Origin: CAZUMJ01 sp964621605
Lineage (GTDB): Bacteria > Actinomycetota > Acidimicrobiia > Acidimicrobiales > Iamiaceae
Assembly: GCA_964621605.1 (NCBI GenBank)
Contig: CAZUMJ010000027.1
Coordinates: 1-42,251 of the forward strand
Length of the DNA stretch: 42,251 bases
Direction of reading: 5' to 3'
Under the pieces are notes generated by a model. The model saw only the letters and a program-made list of their open reading frames with translations, made no database searches and was not told the DNA's origin. Numbering within the stretch: position 1 is the first letter of the stretch; each line of letters opens with the position of its first letter. This document shows, one piece after another, positions 8,566 to 15,630 of this stretch. The translations under genes and the position numbers were made by a program.

Positions 8566-8624
8566 GCCCGAGCCTCGTTCGCGGACTCGGGCGCGTCCAG
8601 CAGACGGCGGGCACGGAAGGTCAC
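8562..8624 (-). CDS. 20-aa overlapping mini-ORF
   Basis: A 20-codon frame from GTG 8622-8624 to TGA 8562-8564. Its start overlaps the stop of the upstream 36-aa gene as GTGA and its stop overlaps the next start as ATGA. It fills the only space between two otherwise coupled genes. Basic, with RARRLLDAPESANEARA. Could be a real micro-protein or only a coupling device. Confidence 0.35.
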   Translation of the reverse strand: MTFRARRLLDAPESANEARA

Positions 8625-8731
8625 GCGCGCACCGGTTCGTCGTCGAACTCGATAACCAACTCGCCGCGCTCGTCGAGCGTGACCTCTTTCGCGATCAGCA
8701 GTGCCTCGATCAGCACGTTCAGAAGGTCCAC
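8621..8731 (-). CDS. 36-aa acidic protein
   Basis: Starts at GTG 8729-8731, one base after the stop of the Cro-like gene. Predicted helix (LLNVLIEALLIAKEV), then an acidic beta hairpin (LVIEFDDEP). Function unknown; placed second in the early operon. Confidence 0.5.
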   Translation of the reverse strand: MDLLNVLIEALLIAKEVTLDERGELVIEFDDEPVRA

Positions 8732-8732
8732 G

Positions 8733-8987
8733 TCAAGCCGCCTCGGGAAAGGGGGCGGCTCCGGTGTCAACCTCAGGCGACCCGAAGAAGAACTCGATCG
8801 GCTTCCCTGTGAGGTCAGCGATCCGAGTCAGGTGCTGCATCCGCGGCTCTACCTCGCCGTTCTCCCAGCGGCCCGGCGATCGTCGCGACACGCCGAGGAG
8901 CTCAGCGAATCGTTCCTGGCTGACCTTGCGGCCATGCTCGAGCATTGCTTCGCGCGCTTCCCGGAGTCTATCGCCGTTGAATGCCAT
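8733..8987 (-). CDS. Cro-like helix-turn-helix regulator
   Basis: 84 aa. XRE-type HTH: LREAREAMLEHGRKVSQERF then AELLGVSRRSPGRWENGEVEP, with SRRSPGRW as recognition helix, then IADLTGKPIEFFFG. First gene of the leftward operon and divergent from the repressor, the classic Cro position. I chose ATG 8985-8987 because it lies seven bases after a good -10 box, implying a leaderless mRNA; an in-frame start further upstream would fall inside the promoter. Confidence 0.85.
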   Translation of the reverse strand: MAFNGDRLREAREAMLEHGRKVSQERFAELLGVSRRSPGRWENGEVEPRMQHLTRIADLTGKPIEFFFGSPEVDTGAAPFPEAA

Positions 8988-8994
8988 GAGGGAC

Positions 8995-9023
8995 AGAATA
9001 GACGCCAAAAATGACTACGTCAA
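8995..9023 (-). promoter_or_regulatory. early leftward promoter, leaderless
   Basis: On the minus strand: -35 TTGACG (9018-9023), 17-base spacer, -10 TATTCT (8995-9000), then seven bases to the ATG of the Cro-like gene. Close to the housekeeping sigma consensus with optimal spacing. An operator-like TTTGGCGTC lies in the spacer, so a repressor bound there would block transcription. Confidence 0.75.
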
Positions 9024-9060
9024 GTATGGCGTCAAAATCAGCCATGACAAGCTTGGCGTC
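9001..9060. promoter_or_regulatory. three operator-like TGGCGTC repeats
   Basis: GACGCCA at 9001-9007 (inverted) and TGGCGTC at 9027-9033 and 9054-9060 (direct), each in an A/T-flanked context TGGCGTC(A/T)A. The 26-27-bp spacing and position between two divergent HTH genes fit repressor/Cro operators. Confidence 0.65.
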
Positions 9061-9070
9061 AATCCATACC

Positions 9071-9538
9071 GTGCGCCCCGTGGACGAGATCGACTATCTC
9101 GCGGAGCGCGGCCTCGGGCCGTGGCTGAAGGATCGCCGTGAGAAAAAGGGCATGACCACGATCGAGCTTTCGCAAGCGGCGACGGTCGGCCAGCGCACTG
9201 TCACCCGGTACGAGGGCGACCAGGGGTTAGGCTATGAGACCTTGCGGATCCTCGATGCGCTCGGCATCAGGCTTCGCCCCGAGCCATTGAAACGCGGGCC
9301 GGCGTCTGTCAATCGGGAACTGCGCGATCTACGTGCGATACTGGAAGAACGCGCAGCCGCGGAGCGCGAGTGGCGCGAGGAGTATGACCGCCGCCTTGCA
9401 GCAGTCGAAGCTCTGGCGGAGAAGGACGCCGCTGCGACCGGAGCCAGTCTTCTGGCCCTTCAGGCAGCCATCGCTCGCATAGAGCAGCTGCTACTAGCTC
9501 AAGAAGGCGATGACCATCAGGCGGGATCTGAGTCGTGA
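9071..9538 (+). CDS. immunity repressor candidate (HTH plus coiled coil)
   Basis: About 155 aa. N-terminal XRE-like HTH: PWLKDRREKKGMTTIELSQA then VGQRTVTRYEGDQGL, followed by a long Arg/Glu/Ala coiled coil (about 75-145: LRDLRAILEERAAAEREW, LLALQAAIARIEQLLLA), probably the oligomerisation part. No Ser-Lys peptidase domain of the LexA/CI type. Divergent from the Cro-like gene across the operators. The start is uncertain: ATG codons upstream fall within the operators, so GTG 9071 or GTG 9080 is more likely. Confidence 0.75.
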   Translation: MRPVDEIDYLAERGLGPWLKDRREKKGMTTIELSQAATVGQRTVTRYEGDQGLGYETLRILDALGIRLRPEPLKRGPASVNRELRDLRAILEERAAAEREWREEYDRRLAAVEALAEKDAAATGASLLALQAAIARIEQLLLAQEGDDHQAGSES

Positions 9539-9672
9539 CCTCGGACCGTTCTTCCACGTTGCTCCTTCCGTCAATCAGCGACACGATTGCCGCCGTCCCC
9601 TCGAGCACGTGGAGCACACGTCCGAGCCGCCGACCCTATACACCTGGCAGGACGGCCCTGCCGTTGCCCCGC

Positions 9673-9924
9673 ATGGTGACGGTCGGTGTGCTAGCCGCGA
9701 CCGCAGCGATGATGCTGCATGTGTCCGTCGCTGCCGCGGCCCCGCATCGGTTCTCGAGTTGCGCGCATCTGCGGAAAGTGTTCCCGCACGGGGTCGGACG
9801 GCCGGGCGCGGTCGACCACACCAGCCGCAAGCCTGTGACCACGTTCAGGCGGGATCGTCGCTGGTATGTGCTCAACCGCGGTCTCGACCGGGACAAGGAC
9901 GGGATCGCATGCGAGCAGGCATAG
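9673..9924 (+). CDS. exported Excalibur-type calcium-binding protein
   Basis: 83 aa from ATG 9673. N-terminal signal peptide (MVTVGVLAATAAMMLHVSVA, cleavage near AAAAP), then a C-terminal Excalibur-like domain: FSSCAHLRKVFPHGV and the terminal DRDKDGIACE motif with paired cysteines and a calcium-binding Asp pattern. GTG 9535, overlapping the repressor stop, would add an Arg/Ser-rich extension unlikely before a signal peptide. Lies downstream of the repressor on the same strand and overlaps the nuclease gene, so it is probably made in the lysogen. Confidence 0.75.
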   Translation: MVTVGVLAATAAMMLHVSVAAAAPHRFSSCAHLRKVFPHGVGRPGAVDHTSRKPVTTFRRDRRWYVLNRGLDRDKDGIACEQA

Positions 9925-10424
9925 CCGCGATCGCAGCCGCAGCGGCGCTCACGGTAGGAGCCACGGCCGCAGCGGCGGCCGCCCCGACCTACCGGATCGA
10001 CCATGTCACCGACGGCGACACCGTCACCCTCACCAACGGCCAACGAGTGCGGCTCCTCCAGATCGACACACCAGAGGTGTATTTCGGTGTCGAATGCTAC
10101 GGGCCGCAAGCGTCCGCGATCACGAAACGCCTTCTTCCGCCTGGTACCCGGGTGCGGCTCGTCGCTGACCCGGCACTCGACCGCACCGACAGCTACGGCA
10201 GGCTGCTCAGGTATGTGATCCGGGTTCGCGGCAACCTCAACGTGAACGTCCGGCTCGTGCAGGTAGGCGCGGCGGCACCGTACTTTTACGATGGTGACCG
10301 CGGCCGGTACGCCGCGCAGCTTGAACGGGCAGCCCTGCACGCGAGGGCCGCCCACCGTGGCCTGTGGGGTGCGTGCCCGCACACCGCCTACCGTCCAACG
10401 GCCGGGGTGAACACCAGACGATGA
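9909..10424 (+). CDS. secreted thermonuclease (SNase family)
   Basis: 171 aa. An Ala-rich signal peptide (residues 1-25) precedes one staphylococcal-nuclease domain. Visible motifs: VTDGDTV (D35, D37), RVRLLQIDTPE (catalytic Arg near 46-48, D53, E56) and DSYGRLLRYV (R98). It should degrade extracellular DNA or RNA with calcium. It overlaps the Excalibur-type gene by 16 bases. SNase and Excalibur domains are often found together in secreted proteins; here they are separate cistrons. Expression with the repressor would make this a lysogenic-conversion gene. Confidence 0.88.
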   Translation: MRAGIAAIAAAAALTVGATAAAAAAPTYRIDHVTDGDTVTLTNGQRVRLLQIDTPEVYFGVECYGPQASAITKRLLPPGTRVRLVADPALDRTDSYGRLLRYVIRVRGNLNVNVRLVQVGAAAPYFYDGDRGRYAAQLERAALHARAAHRGLWGACPHTAYRPTAGVNTRR

Positions 10425-10428
10425 GCCT

Positions 10429-10716
10429 GTGAGCGTCGACGACAGCGCTTCTGCGGCGGTCGCGCGTGCGTTGACGGCGAAGACCGCGGACGCGGCTGCC
10501 GGCGCCGCACAGGCGGCCACAGGCCCGCACAGGTGGGAGGACGTGGCTGTGCGGTGGGAGGTGGTCGCCGACGGGTGTTGCGAGACATGCGGCCGGTGGC
10601 ATGGCCAGGTGATGGGTCTCGCCGAGCTCGAGCAGAACGTGATGCCGCTCGGCGGCCCCGTGCACGGGTGCGAACACGGCGGCGGCTGCGGCTGCGCCGC
10701 GATGCCGGTGCTCTAA
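10429..10716 (+). CDS. cysteine-rich protein with MuF-like metal motif
   Basis: 95 aa from GTG 10429. Ala-rich helical N-terminus, then WEVVADGCCETCGRWHG and a terminal GCEHGGGCGC cluster. The W-x-V-x-x-D then CxxC then CxC order resembles the zinc motif of MuF/SPP1 gp7 head proteins (compare CERC and CRC in the gene at 26951-28000). Last gene of the repressor-side operon; its TAA overlaps the stop of the convergent gene. Function unknown. Confidence 0.6.
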   Translation: MSVDDSASAAVARALTAKTADAAAGAAQAATGPHRWEDVAVRWEVVADGCCETCGRWHGQVMGLAELEQNVMPLGGPVHGCEHGGGCGCAAMPVL

Positions 10717-10931
10717 AGCACGATCTTGGCGATCAGATCGGGGGCGCAGCCGTTGTCGGTGAGCCGCCGCAGGACGCTGATGTCGGAGGTGCTGTCCGCG
10801 AACACCGTCGAGTCCAGCCGGTCAAGTCCGGCCGCGCGGGCCTCACGGTACCGGTTCCGCCACACAGCGAGCCGTTCGCCGTCGAGGTAGTCGGCGGCGA
10901 GGTCGTCCGGCTCCAGATCGGCCGCCACCAC
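10713..10931 (-). CDS. hypothetical protein at end of late operon
   Basis: 72 aa from GTG 10929-10931. Acidic N-terminus, then WRNRYREARAAGLDRLD and VLRRLTDNGCAPDLIAKIVL, probably all helical. Starts one base before the holin-like stop, so it is coupled. Convergent with the plus-strand gene. No family recognised. Confidence 0.6.
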   Translation of the reverse strand: MVAADLEPDDLAADYLDGERLAVWRNRYREARAAGLDRLDSTVFADSTSDISVLRRLTDNGCAPDLIAKIVL

Positions 10932-10932
10932 G

Positions 10933-11139
10933 TCACGATTCTGGTGACCCGACCCCGACCGTGCGGTTCACCGGTGTGAGGATCTCGACGGCAGCCCAGA
11001 ACGCCGCTGTCGCAGCGCCGACCAGTGTCGACCGTCCCAGCGGATCATCGGCTGCCTGCAACGTCGTGACGAACACGAGCGCGCCTGCGAGCACCGCTCG
11101 CACAACCAGACGTGACCAGCCAGACGCAAGAACAGTCAT
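10933..11139 (-). CDS. small membrane protein, holin candidate
   Basis: 68 aa. Two hydrophobic segments (VVRAVLAGALVFVTTLQAA and LVGAATAAFWAAVEILT) separated by a short polar loop, ending polar. Size, topology and position just after the endolysin and a membrane/coiled-coil gene suit a holin. The ATGA overlap with the upstream gene supports the start. Confidence 0.6.
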   Translation of the reverse strand: MTVLASGWSRLVVRAVLAGALVFVTTLQAADDPLGRSTLVGAATAAFWAAVEILTPVNRTVGVGSPES

Positions 11140-11516
11140 GCTGCCTCCTTCAGGGTGTCGCGGATCTCGGCGAGGATCCGCTGGGTTTCCTTTGCGCGCA
11201 CAGCCGCTGACTTCTCGTGGCCGACCATCAGGTCGAACACAGCTGTCACGTCCCGGAGTTTCATGTCGGCGATCAGCCGCTCATGGTCGGCAAGCCGTGC
11301 CTGCAGCTCAGCGATCGTTTTCTCGAGGCGGACGACTGTGTGTTCGAGCTCCCGGTTGCGGCGGATGAGGTCTTCGTTCTCGCGCCGCAGGATCTTCGAT
11401 GACCGCGACCAGCCGCGGAAGTCGGCGACCTCACGGATAGCGACGATGACGATCCCGACCAGGATGATCAGGTCGGTCAGCCCAAGACCGTGCACGTCGA
11501 TGTCGGCGACGGTCAC
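11136..11516 (-). CDS. membrane-anchored coiled-coil protein of lysis cassette
   Basis: 126 aa. One transmembrane segment at about 14-28 (LTDLIILVGIVIVAI), then a long heptad-like coiled coil (ILRRENEDLIRRNRELEHTV onward to about 95) and a charged C-terminus. Between endolysin and holin candidate. Could be a second holin-type or release protein; no signature decides. Confidence 0.65.
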   Translation of the reverse strand: MTVADIDVHGLGLTDLIILVGIVIVAIREVADFRGWSRSSKILRRENEDLIRRNRELEHTVVRLEKTIAELQARLADHERLIADMKLRDVTAVFDLMVGHEKSAAVRAKETQRILAEIRDTLKEAA

Positions 11517-12262
11517 GACGCAGGTAGCTTCGCCGCCCTGGCGATGTCGAGGATCCGTTGCTTGGCATCAGCGGACCCAAACGGCGACGAGATCCCCTCG
11601 TGGGTGTGTGATCGGCCGGGGTCATGCGGCCAGTGGCCGACCGTGCCGATCATGTGGCCGCAGCGGACGGTCTGCCCGACCGTGCACGAACGCGACCCGA
11701 GGTGGGTGATGAACGCGGTGCGGCCGTCTTTGGCCTCCAGGTAGATCGACCAGCCGAAGATGTCGCCGCCGATCACCCCGCTGGCAGGGTCGTGGCCGGA
11801 GAACCTGGTGACGCGGCCGTCGAACGACGCCAGCACCGGGGTGCCGCCGGCCGCCATGAAGTCGACAGCCCAGTTGCCTGGCAGACCTTCGGTGGGATGG
11901 AGCGGCCCGTAGGTGCCGCCCTGGCCTGCAGGATGCGGGTAGCAGACCTTCGGCCGCGTTGACGACTGGTATGCGCGGAGGAGGTCATCGGCGAGCGCGT
12001 CGAACGCGTGCGCCTGCCGCAGCGCAGCATAGGTTCTCGGACAGATCGTGCCGGTCTGCGGCAGCCGAAGCCGCGCCTGTGCATGCTTCACCGCTGTCCG
12101 GAAGAACACCCCGTAGGTGCGGCGCACAACCGGCGCCGACCGCACGAACGTGTTCCACTGGCCGCCCGCGTGAAGGTACCGATAGACCGCCCGTTTGCAC
12201 GCTTCCACGTCCTTGCCGACACAGCCGACCTTGAGCGTGCGGGTAAGGACAGGCGCCGCCAT
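11513..12262 (-). CDS. endolysin: peptidoglycan-binding domain plus M23 peptidase
   Basis: 249 aa. N-terminal PG_binding_1-like domain (about 9-85: LKVGCVGKDVEACKRAVYRY, LPQTGTICPRTYAALRQA) and a C-terminal LytM/M23 metallopeptidase fold (about 115-240: DFMAAGGTPVLASFDGRV, AFITHLGS, SHTHEGI). M23 enzymes usually bind zinc through H-x3-D and HxH. Here D134 and H219/H221 are present, but the first ligand position is Asn130 (GNWAVDF), so the zinc site is altered or uses another residue. Should cut peptide cross-links. No signal peptide, consistent with holin-dependent release. Confidence 0.85.
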   Translation of the reverse strand: MAAPVLTRTLKVGCVGKDVEACKRAVYRYLHAGGQWNTFVRSAPVVRRTYGVFFRTAVKHAQARLRLPQTGTICPRTYAALRQAHAFDALADDLLRAYQSSTRPKVCYPHPAGQGGTYGPLHPTEGLPGNWAVDFMAAGGTPVLASFDGRVTRFSGHDPASGVIGGDIFGWSIYLEAKDGRTAFITHLGSRSCTVGQTVRCGHMIGTVGHWPHDPGRSHTHEGISSPFGSADAKQRILDIARAAKLPAS

Positions 12263-12269
12263 GACGCGC

Positions 12270-12872
12270 TCAGCTGACCCGGACGGGTGTGACGGTCATC
12301 TTCCGTTGCGCGAACGTGCCGGTGCCGCCACCGGCAGACTTGTATTTCGCCGTCAACGTGACCGCGGCGGCCAGCGTCTTCTGCTGCTTGAACCGCCGGT
12401 AGCTGACGGTCTGGAAGCCGGTGATCGCGTCTGCGTCGACGGCCCCGGTGCCGCCGATGTCGTAGCTGAACGTCGGCGTGTACCCGCCCGAGTCCGACAT
12501 GACCGCTTCGATCTCGACCACATAGACGCCCGAGCGTGGGATAGCGAACGTCGGCCCGGCTGTCGCCAGCGCCGCATAGGACCCGGACGCGGTCCCCTCC
12601 GACGTGTCCACTGACGAGTAGCCTGCCGGCCCACCCAGGAACTCCCATTTGTCGGCGTTCGAGGAGCTGGCGTTGTACCGGAACGCCCACTGGTAGGTGG
12701 GTGTGGCGGCGTTGTCGACGAGCACATGTATGTCGCCGTCTCCGGGGCTGGCAGGCAACGACGTGCCGTAGGTCATGCGTAGCGCGATCAGGTTGTCGCG
12801 CAGATGGGTGTTCAGCAGCGCGGCGGTCAGTACCTCGCCTGCGGCCCAGGTTCTAGGGGCGGTCCAGCTCAC
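12270..12872 (-). CDS. tail fibre/minor tail protein
   Basis: 200 aa from GTG 12870-12872. The N-terminus TWAAGEVLTAALLNTHLRDN is a recurrent motif of phage tail-fibre and appendage proteins. The rest is beta-rich, Gly/Ser/Thr-rich (GDGDIHVLVDNAATPTYQW, GVYVVEIEAVMSDSGGYTP), like a C1q/knob domain. Preceded at the start codon by the GATAGTAGGCC motif, so it may begin its own leaderless transcript with the lysis genes downstream. Confidence 0.7.
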   Translation of the reverse strand: MSWTAPRTWAAGEVLTAALLNTHLRDNLIALRMTYGTSLPASPGDGDIHVLVDNAATPTYQWAFRYNASSSNADKWEFLGGPAGYSSVDTSEGTASGSYAALATAGPTFAIPRSGVYVVEIEAVMSDSGGYTPTFSYDIGGTGAVDADAITGFQTVSYRRFKQQKTLAAAVTLTAKYKSAGGGTGTFAQRKMTVTPVRVS

Positions 12873-12885
12873 GGCCTACTATCGG
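12873..12885 (-). promoter_or_regulatory. GATAGTAG late motif, copy 1
   Basis: Minus strand CCGATAGTAGGCC immediately before GTG 12872. A -10-like element (GATAGT; four of six match TATAAT) ends five bases before the G of the start codon, as in leaderless promoters. No -35 is visible in this or any other copy. Confidence 0.7.
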
Positions 12886-12897
12886 GGTTGCGCCGGG

Positions 12898-14160
12898 CTA
12901 GTACGAGATGACGGCAGCGCCGTCGAGGACGTCGGTCGACAGCAGGAATGACCTTTCGGCGGGTGCCCTCGACACGATCCAGGATCCGTCGATGACCGTG
13001 CCTACCGGTTTCACGGCGACGGTGCGCTGCTCGACGAAGAAATCTCCGAACGTGCCGCCGGCGGCCTCGCCGATCGTGACCATGTCGCCGAACCTGCGTA
13101 CGAGCAGATGGTTGAGGAGTCCGGCGGTGCGACCGTCGAAATCGACCGACCGGAGCCGAGACCTGGCGTTTTTCTGTTGGCTCACGATGAACTGGGCGAG
13201 TTGGAGCGCCTGGTCGTCGGAGGTAAGGTAGGGGCTGCTGATCTGGTCGCCGTCGGATGGCCCCCAGCGGGCAGATGCGTTGGTGTCCTCGGCGAGCTGG
13301 GTGACGCCGCCTTCGCGGGTCACTTGCACCCGCGTCTTGACGCGGTCGGCGTCGATGCCTGGCCCGATCGCCTTCATTTCGTTGGACAGCAGCCCGGTTG
13401 ACACGGCGGCGGCGCGGGCGTGTCGGTCGGCGAACGTCGCGACGCCGTCGGGGCCAACGTAGAAGACGCCGCGCTCGGCGTCGAGGAGACCGGAGATCAG
13501 TTGGAGGCCGGTGTCGGTGCCGGCCGCCGTGAAGTTCGGGATCGGGTCGCCGGCGGTGAGGGAGCGGAGGGCAGGGTCGATCCATCCGACCGCGTCGAGG
13601 ACAAGCCCGATTGCGGCGCCGGTCGTGGTCGGGCCGGTAGCAGCGATGACCGGCGACTCGCGTTGCAGCCAGTAGAAGAGATCGACGAGCTCCAGGGTGG
13701 CGGTGCCGCCACGGCCGGATGGCTGCCAGGAGAGCCGCCGGATCCAACCGTAGAACTGCGGGATGCTGTTGCCGGGCAGATACGCGGTGATCCGGCAAGG
13801 GTGCAGCCGTTCGCCGAGGTCGCCGGCCAGCGGCGACGAGGGGTTCTCTGGCGAGAAGACCGCGCCAGGGTCTCGGATGACGACCCGGCCGGAGTTGGCG
13901 CTCATCCGTTCGAGGTCGTCGGATCGACCCTGGGTGATGTCGATGCTATCGACGGCGGCTGTGACGTCATCGTACGGGCCGCCGAACGCGTCATCGAACG
14001 CGGACACGCCGAGGGTTGGGTCGCCGTCCAGCTGGGAGACGCCGACGACGAACACGTCGCGGGCGTTCGCCGACCACGAGACCTCGACCTTCCAGGCGCA
14101 AACCGGAACGGTCGTGGCGGCGGCAGCCGTGCCGTGGCGAAGCAGCGGAACGAGCGGCAT
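12898..14160 (-). CDS. minor tail protein (tail tip)
   Basis: 420 aa. The opening segment (AWKVEVSWSANARDVF, DITQGRSDDLERMSANSG, AVFSPENPSSPLAGDL) is typical of siphovirus minor tail/hub proteins of high-GC phages, in which a first beta domain is followed by a GWIRRLSW-type region. The C-terminal half is beta-rich (VDFDGRTAGLLNHLLVRRFG, GDMVTIGEA). Gene order just distal to the tape measure and appendage genes supports this. No enzyme motif seen. Confidence 0.75.
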   Translation of the reverse strand: MPLVPLLRHGTAAAATTVPVCAWKVEVSWSANARDVFVVGVSQLDGDPTLGVSAFDDAFGGPYDDVTAAVDSIDITQGRSDDLERMSANSGRVVIRDPGAVFSPENPSSPLAGDLGERLHPCRITAYLPGNSIPQFYGWIRRLSWQPSGRGGTATLELVDLFYWLQRESPVIAATGPTTTGAAIGLVLDAVGWIDPALRSLTAGDPIPNFTAAGTDTGLQLISGLLDAERGVFYVGPDGVATFADRHARAAAVSTGLLSNEMKAIGPGIDADRVKTRVQVTREGGVTQLAEDTNASARWGPSDGDQISSPYLTSDDQALQLAQFIVSQQKNARSRLRSVDFDGRTAGLLNHLLVRRFGDMVTIGEAAGGTFGDFFVEQRTVAVKPVGTVIDGSWIVSRAPAERSFLLSTDVLDGAAVISY

Positions 14161-14166
14161 TCGAGG

Positions 14167-15630
14167 CTACCCGCCTCCGCCTTCGCCGGCGCGGCGGCCT
14201 GCACCGACGACACGGCCTCCGACGGTGTGGCCGGACATGACGGTGCGACCAGGAGTGCCTGGGGCGGACCCGGCCGTGCCTTCCAACCAGATGGTCATGT
14301 CGAGGTCATAGGCGCTGTCGACGATTGGGTCCCAGGCGCCGACACCGGACGCGAACGGCTGGCCCATGATCCGGAACGCTCCCGCGACGGTGTTCCTGCG
14401 GGTGTATGCGATGTTCGGGGTGCCGCCGTCGAGATCCCCGACCCACAGCACCTGTCCGACACGGACGGCGAGGGGCGCCACGAGCGCTGTCGAGTAGCGG
14501 CCGGTGGGGGTCGCCTGGGTGAAGTCGATCTCGGCGGTTTGCGCGAGTGGTGCCGCGGCGGCCGGGTCGGTTCCCAGGCCGTTGTCAGCCCATATGGCGA
14601 GCTTGATCTGTTCTGTACCGGCCCCGGCTTGTGGTTCACGGTAGTGGCCGATCGCGTCGACGATGCCGTCCTGGATGACGACGACGCGATAGCAGCGCTG
14701 CTTGTCCGCCTGGGAGCCGTGGAGAGTGGTGCCGGTGATCGCGTAGGTGCCGCCCATCCATCGGGCAGGCACGACGTCATACGGATTCGGGTCGCTGCCT
14801 CCGTTGCCGCCTCCGCCGCCGCTGCCTCCGCCGCCGCTGCTCGACCAGGGGTCGTAGCCGATCTGAGACACCTGATAGGCCTGCACCTCCGCCAGCGTCG
14901 ACGCATAGGCTCCGGCGGTCATGTCCATGATGCGGGTGTTGCCGTCGCCTGCCGAGTACAGCGACAGCATCGGATAGAACGTCGTCGGGGACCCGTATGC
15001 GGCCGGGATAGACGTCAGCGGCACCACATTCACCATCGGCTGCCCATGCCGGGCAACCCACAGCGCGAAGTTGCCCGACACATCGAACGGGTTGTAGTAC
15101 GCGCACGAGTGCAGCCACTCGCCGAAGATGACCGACGACGACAGGCCCTGCCACGCGCGCGTGTTGGAATACGACGGCGACCCGCCATAGTTGTTCTGCA
15201 CCTGCGATCCGTAGACGGCCGCGTTGCCGCCGCCGCGCACAACCCAGTTCCACGTACTGCCGTCGACGGAGGCGCCGTTCAGCGGCGCCGGGCCACCGGC
15301 GATGGCCGAGTTCGCACCGTGAATCTCGTCTCCCGCCCAGCAGTACGGCCCCTGCACCCATCTGACCGAAAGGCACCGGTAAAACGAACGGCCCCGCTGC
15401 AGGAAGTTACCCACGACCGCGCTCGACCCGATCAGATGAACCCTGTAGTAGTGGTCGCTGTCCCAGCCGAAGATCGGTACGCCCGGATAGGTGGTGAAAC
15501 GGCCCAGGTAGCAGCCACTGACCAGGCCGTTCGGCATCAAGGTGAGCCACGGCGAGAACCCGTTCTGCGAAACGTCCGAGAACTCTGACGTTGCCCCGCC
15601 CGGGAACGACCCGAACGTGACGACAGTCAT
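14167..15630 (-). CDS. tail adhesin/fibre with Gly-rich hinge
   Basis: 487 aa. The N-terminal half (about 1-260) is rich in aromatic residues and Gly (FSPWLTLMPNGLVSGCYLG, YYRVHLIGSSAVVGNF), like a jelly-roll carbohydrate-binding or polysaccharide-lyase-like fold. A hinge SSSGGGGSGGGGGNGGSDPN follows, then a beta-sandwich (YAITGTTLHGSQADKQRCYR, AEIDFTQATPTGRYS). A Gly-rich tail closes it. Likely contacts the cell surface. Starts in a TGATG overlap with the upstream gene. Confidence 0.65.
   Translation of the reverse strand: MTVVTFGSFPGGATSEFSDVSQNGFSPWLTLMPNGLVSGCYLGRFTTYPGVPIFGWDSDHYYRVHLIGSSAVVGNFLQRGRSFYRCLSVRWVQGPYCWAGDEIHGANSAIAGGPAPLNGASVDGSTWNWVVRGGGNAAVYGSQVQNNYGGSPSYSNTRAWQGLSSSVIFGEWLHSCAYYNPFDVSGNFALWVARHGQPMVNVVPLTSIPAAYGSPTTFYPMLSLYSAGDGNTRIMDMTAGAYASTLAEVQAYQVSQIGYDPWSSSGGGGSGGGGGNGGSDPNPYDVVPARWMGGTYAITGTTLHGSQADKQRCYRVVVIQDGIVDAIGHYREPQAGAGTEQIKLAIWADNGLGTDPAAAAPLAQTAEIDFTQATPTGRYSTALVAPLAVRVGQVLWVGDLDGGTPNIAYTRRNTVAGAFRIMGQPFASGVGAWDPIVDSAYDLDMTIWLEGTAGSAPGTPGRTVMSGHTVGGRVVGAGRRAGEGGGG

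Noticed and set aside
13420..15588. 722-codon plus-strand open frame opposite the tail genes
   Set aside because: Shadow of GC-rich minus-strand genes: no recognisable domains, Arg/Gly/Val-rich composition, and it spans several well-supported genes. The same holds for the long plus-strand frames at 26285-28123 and 29344-31233.
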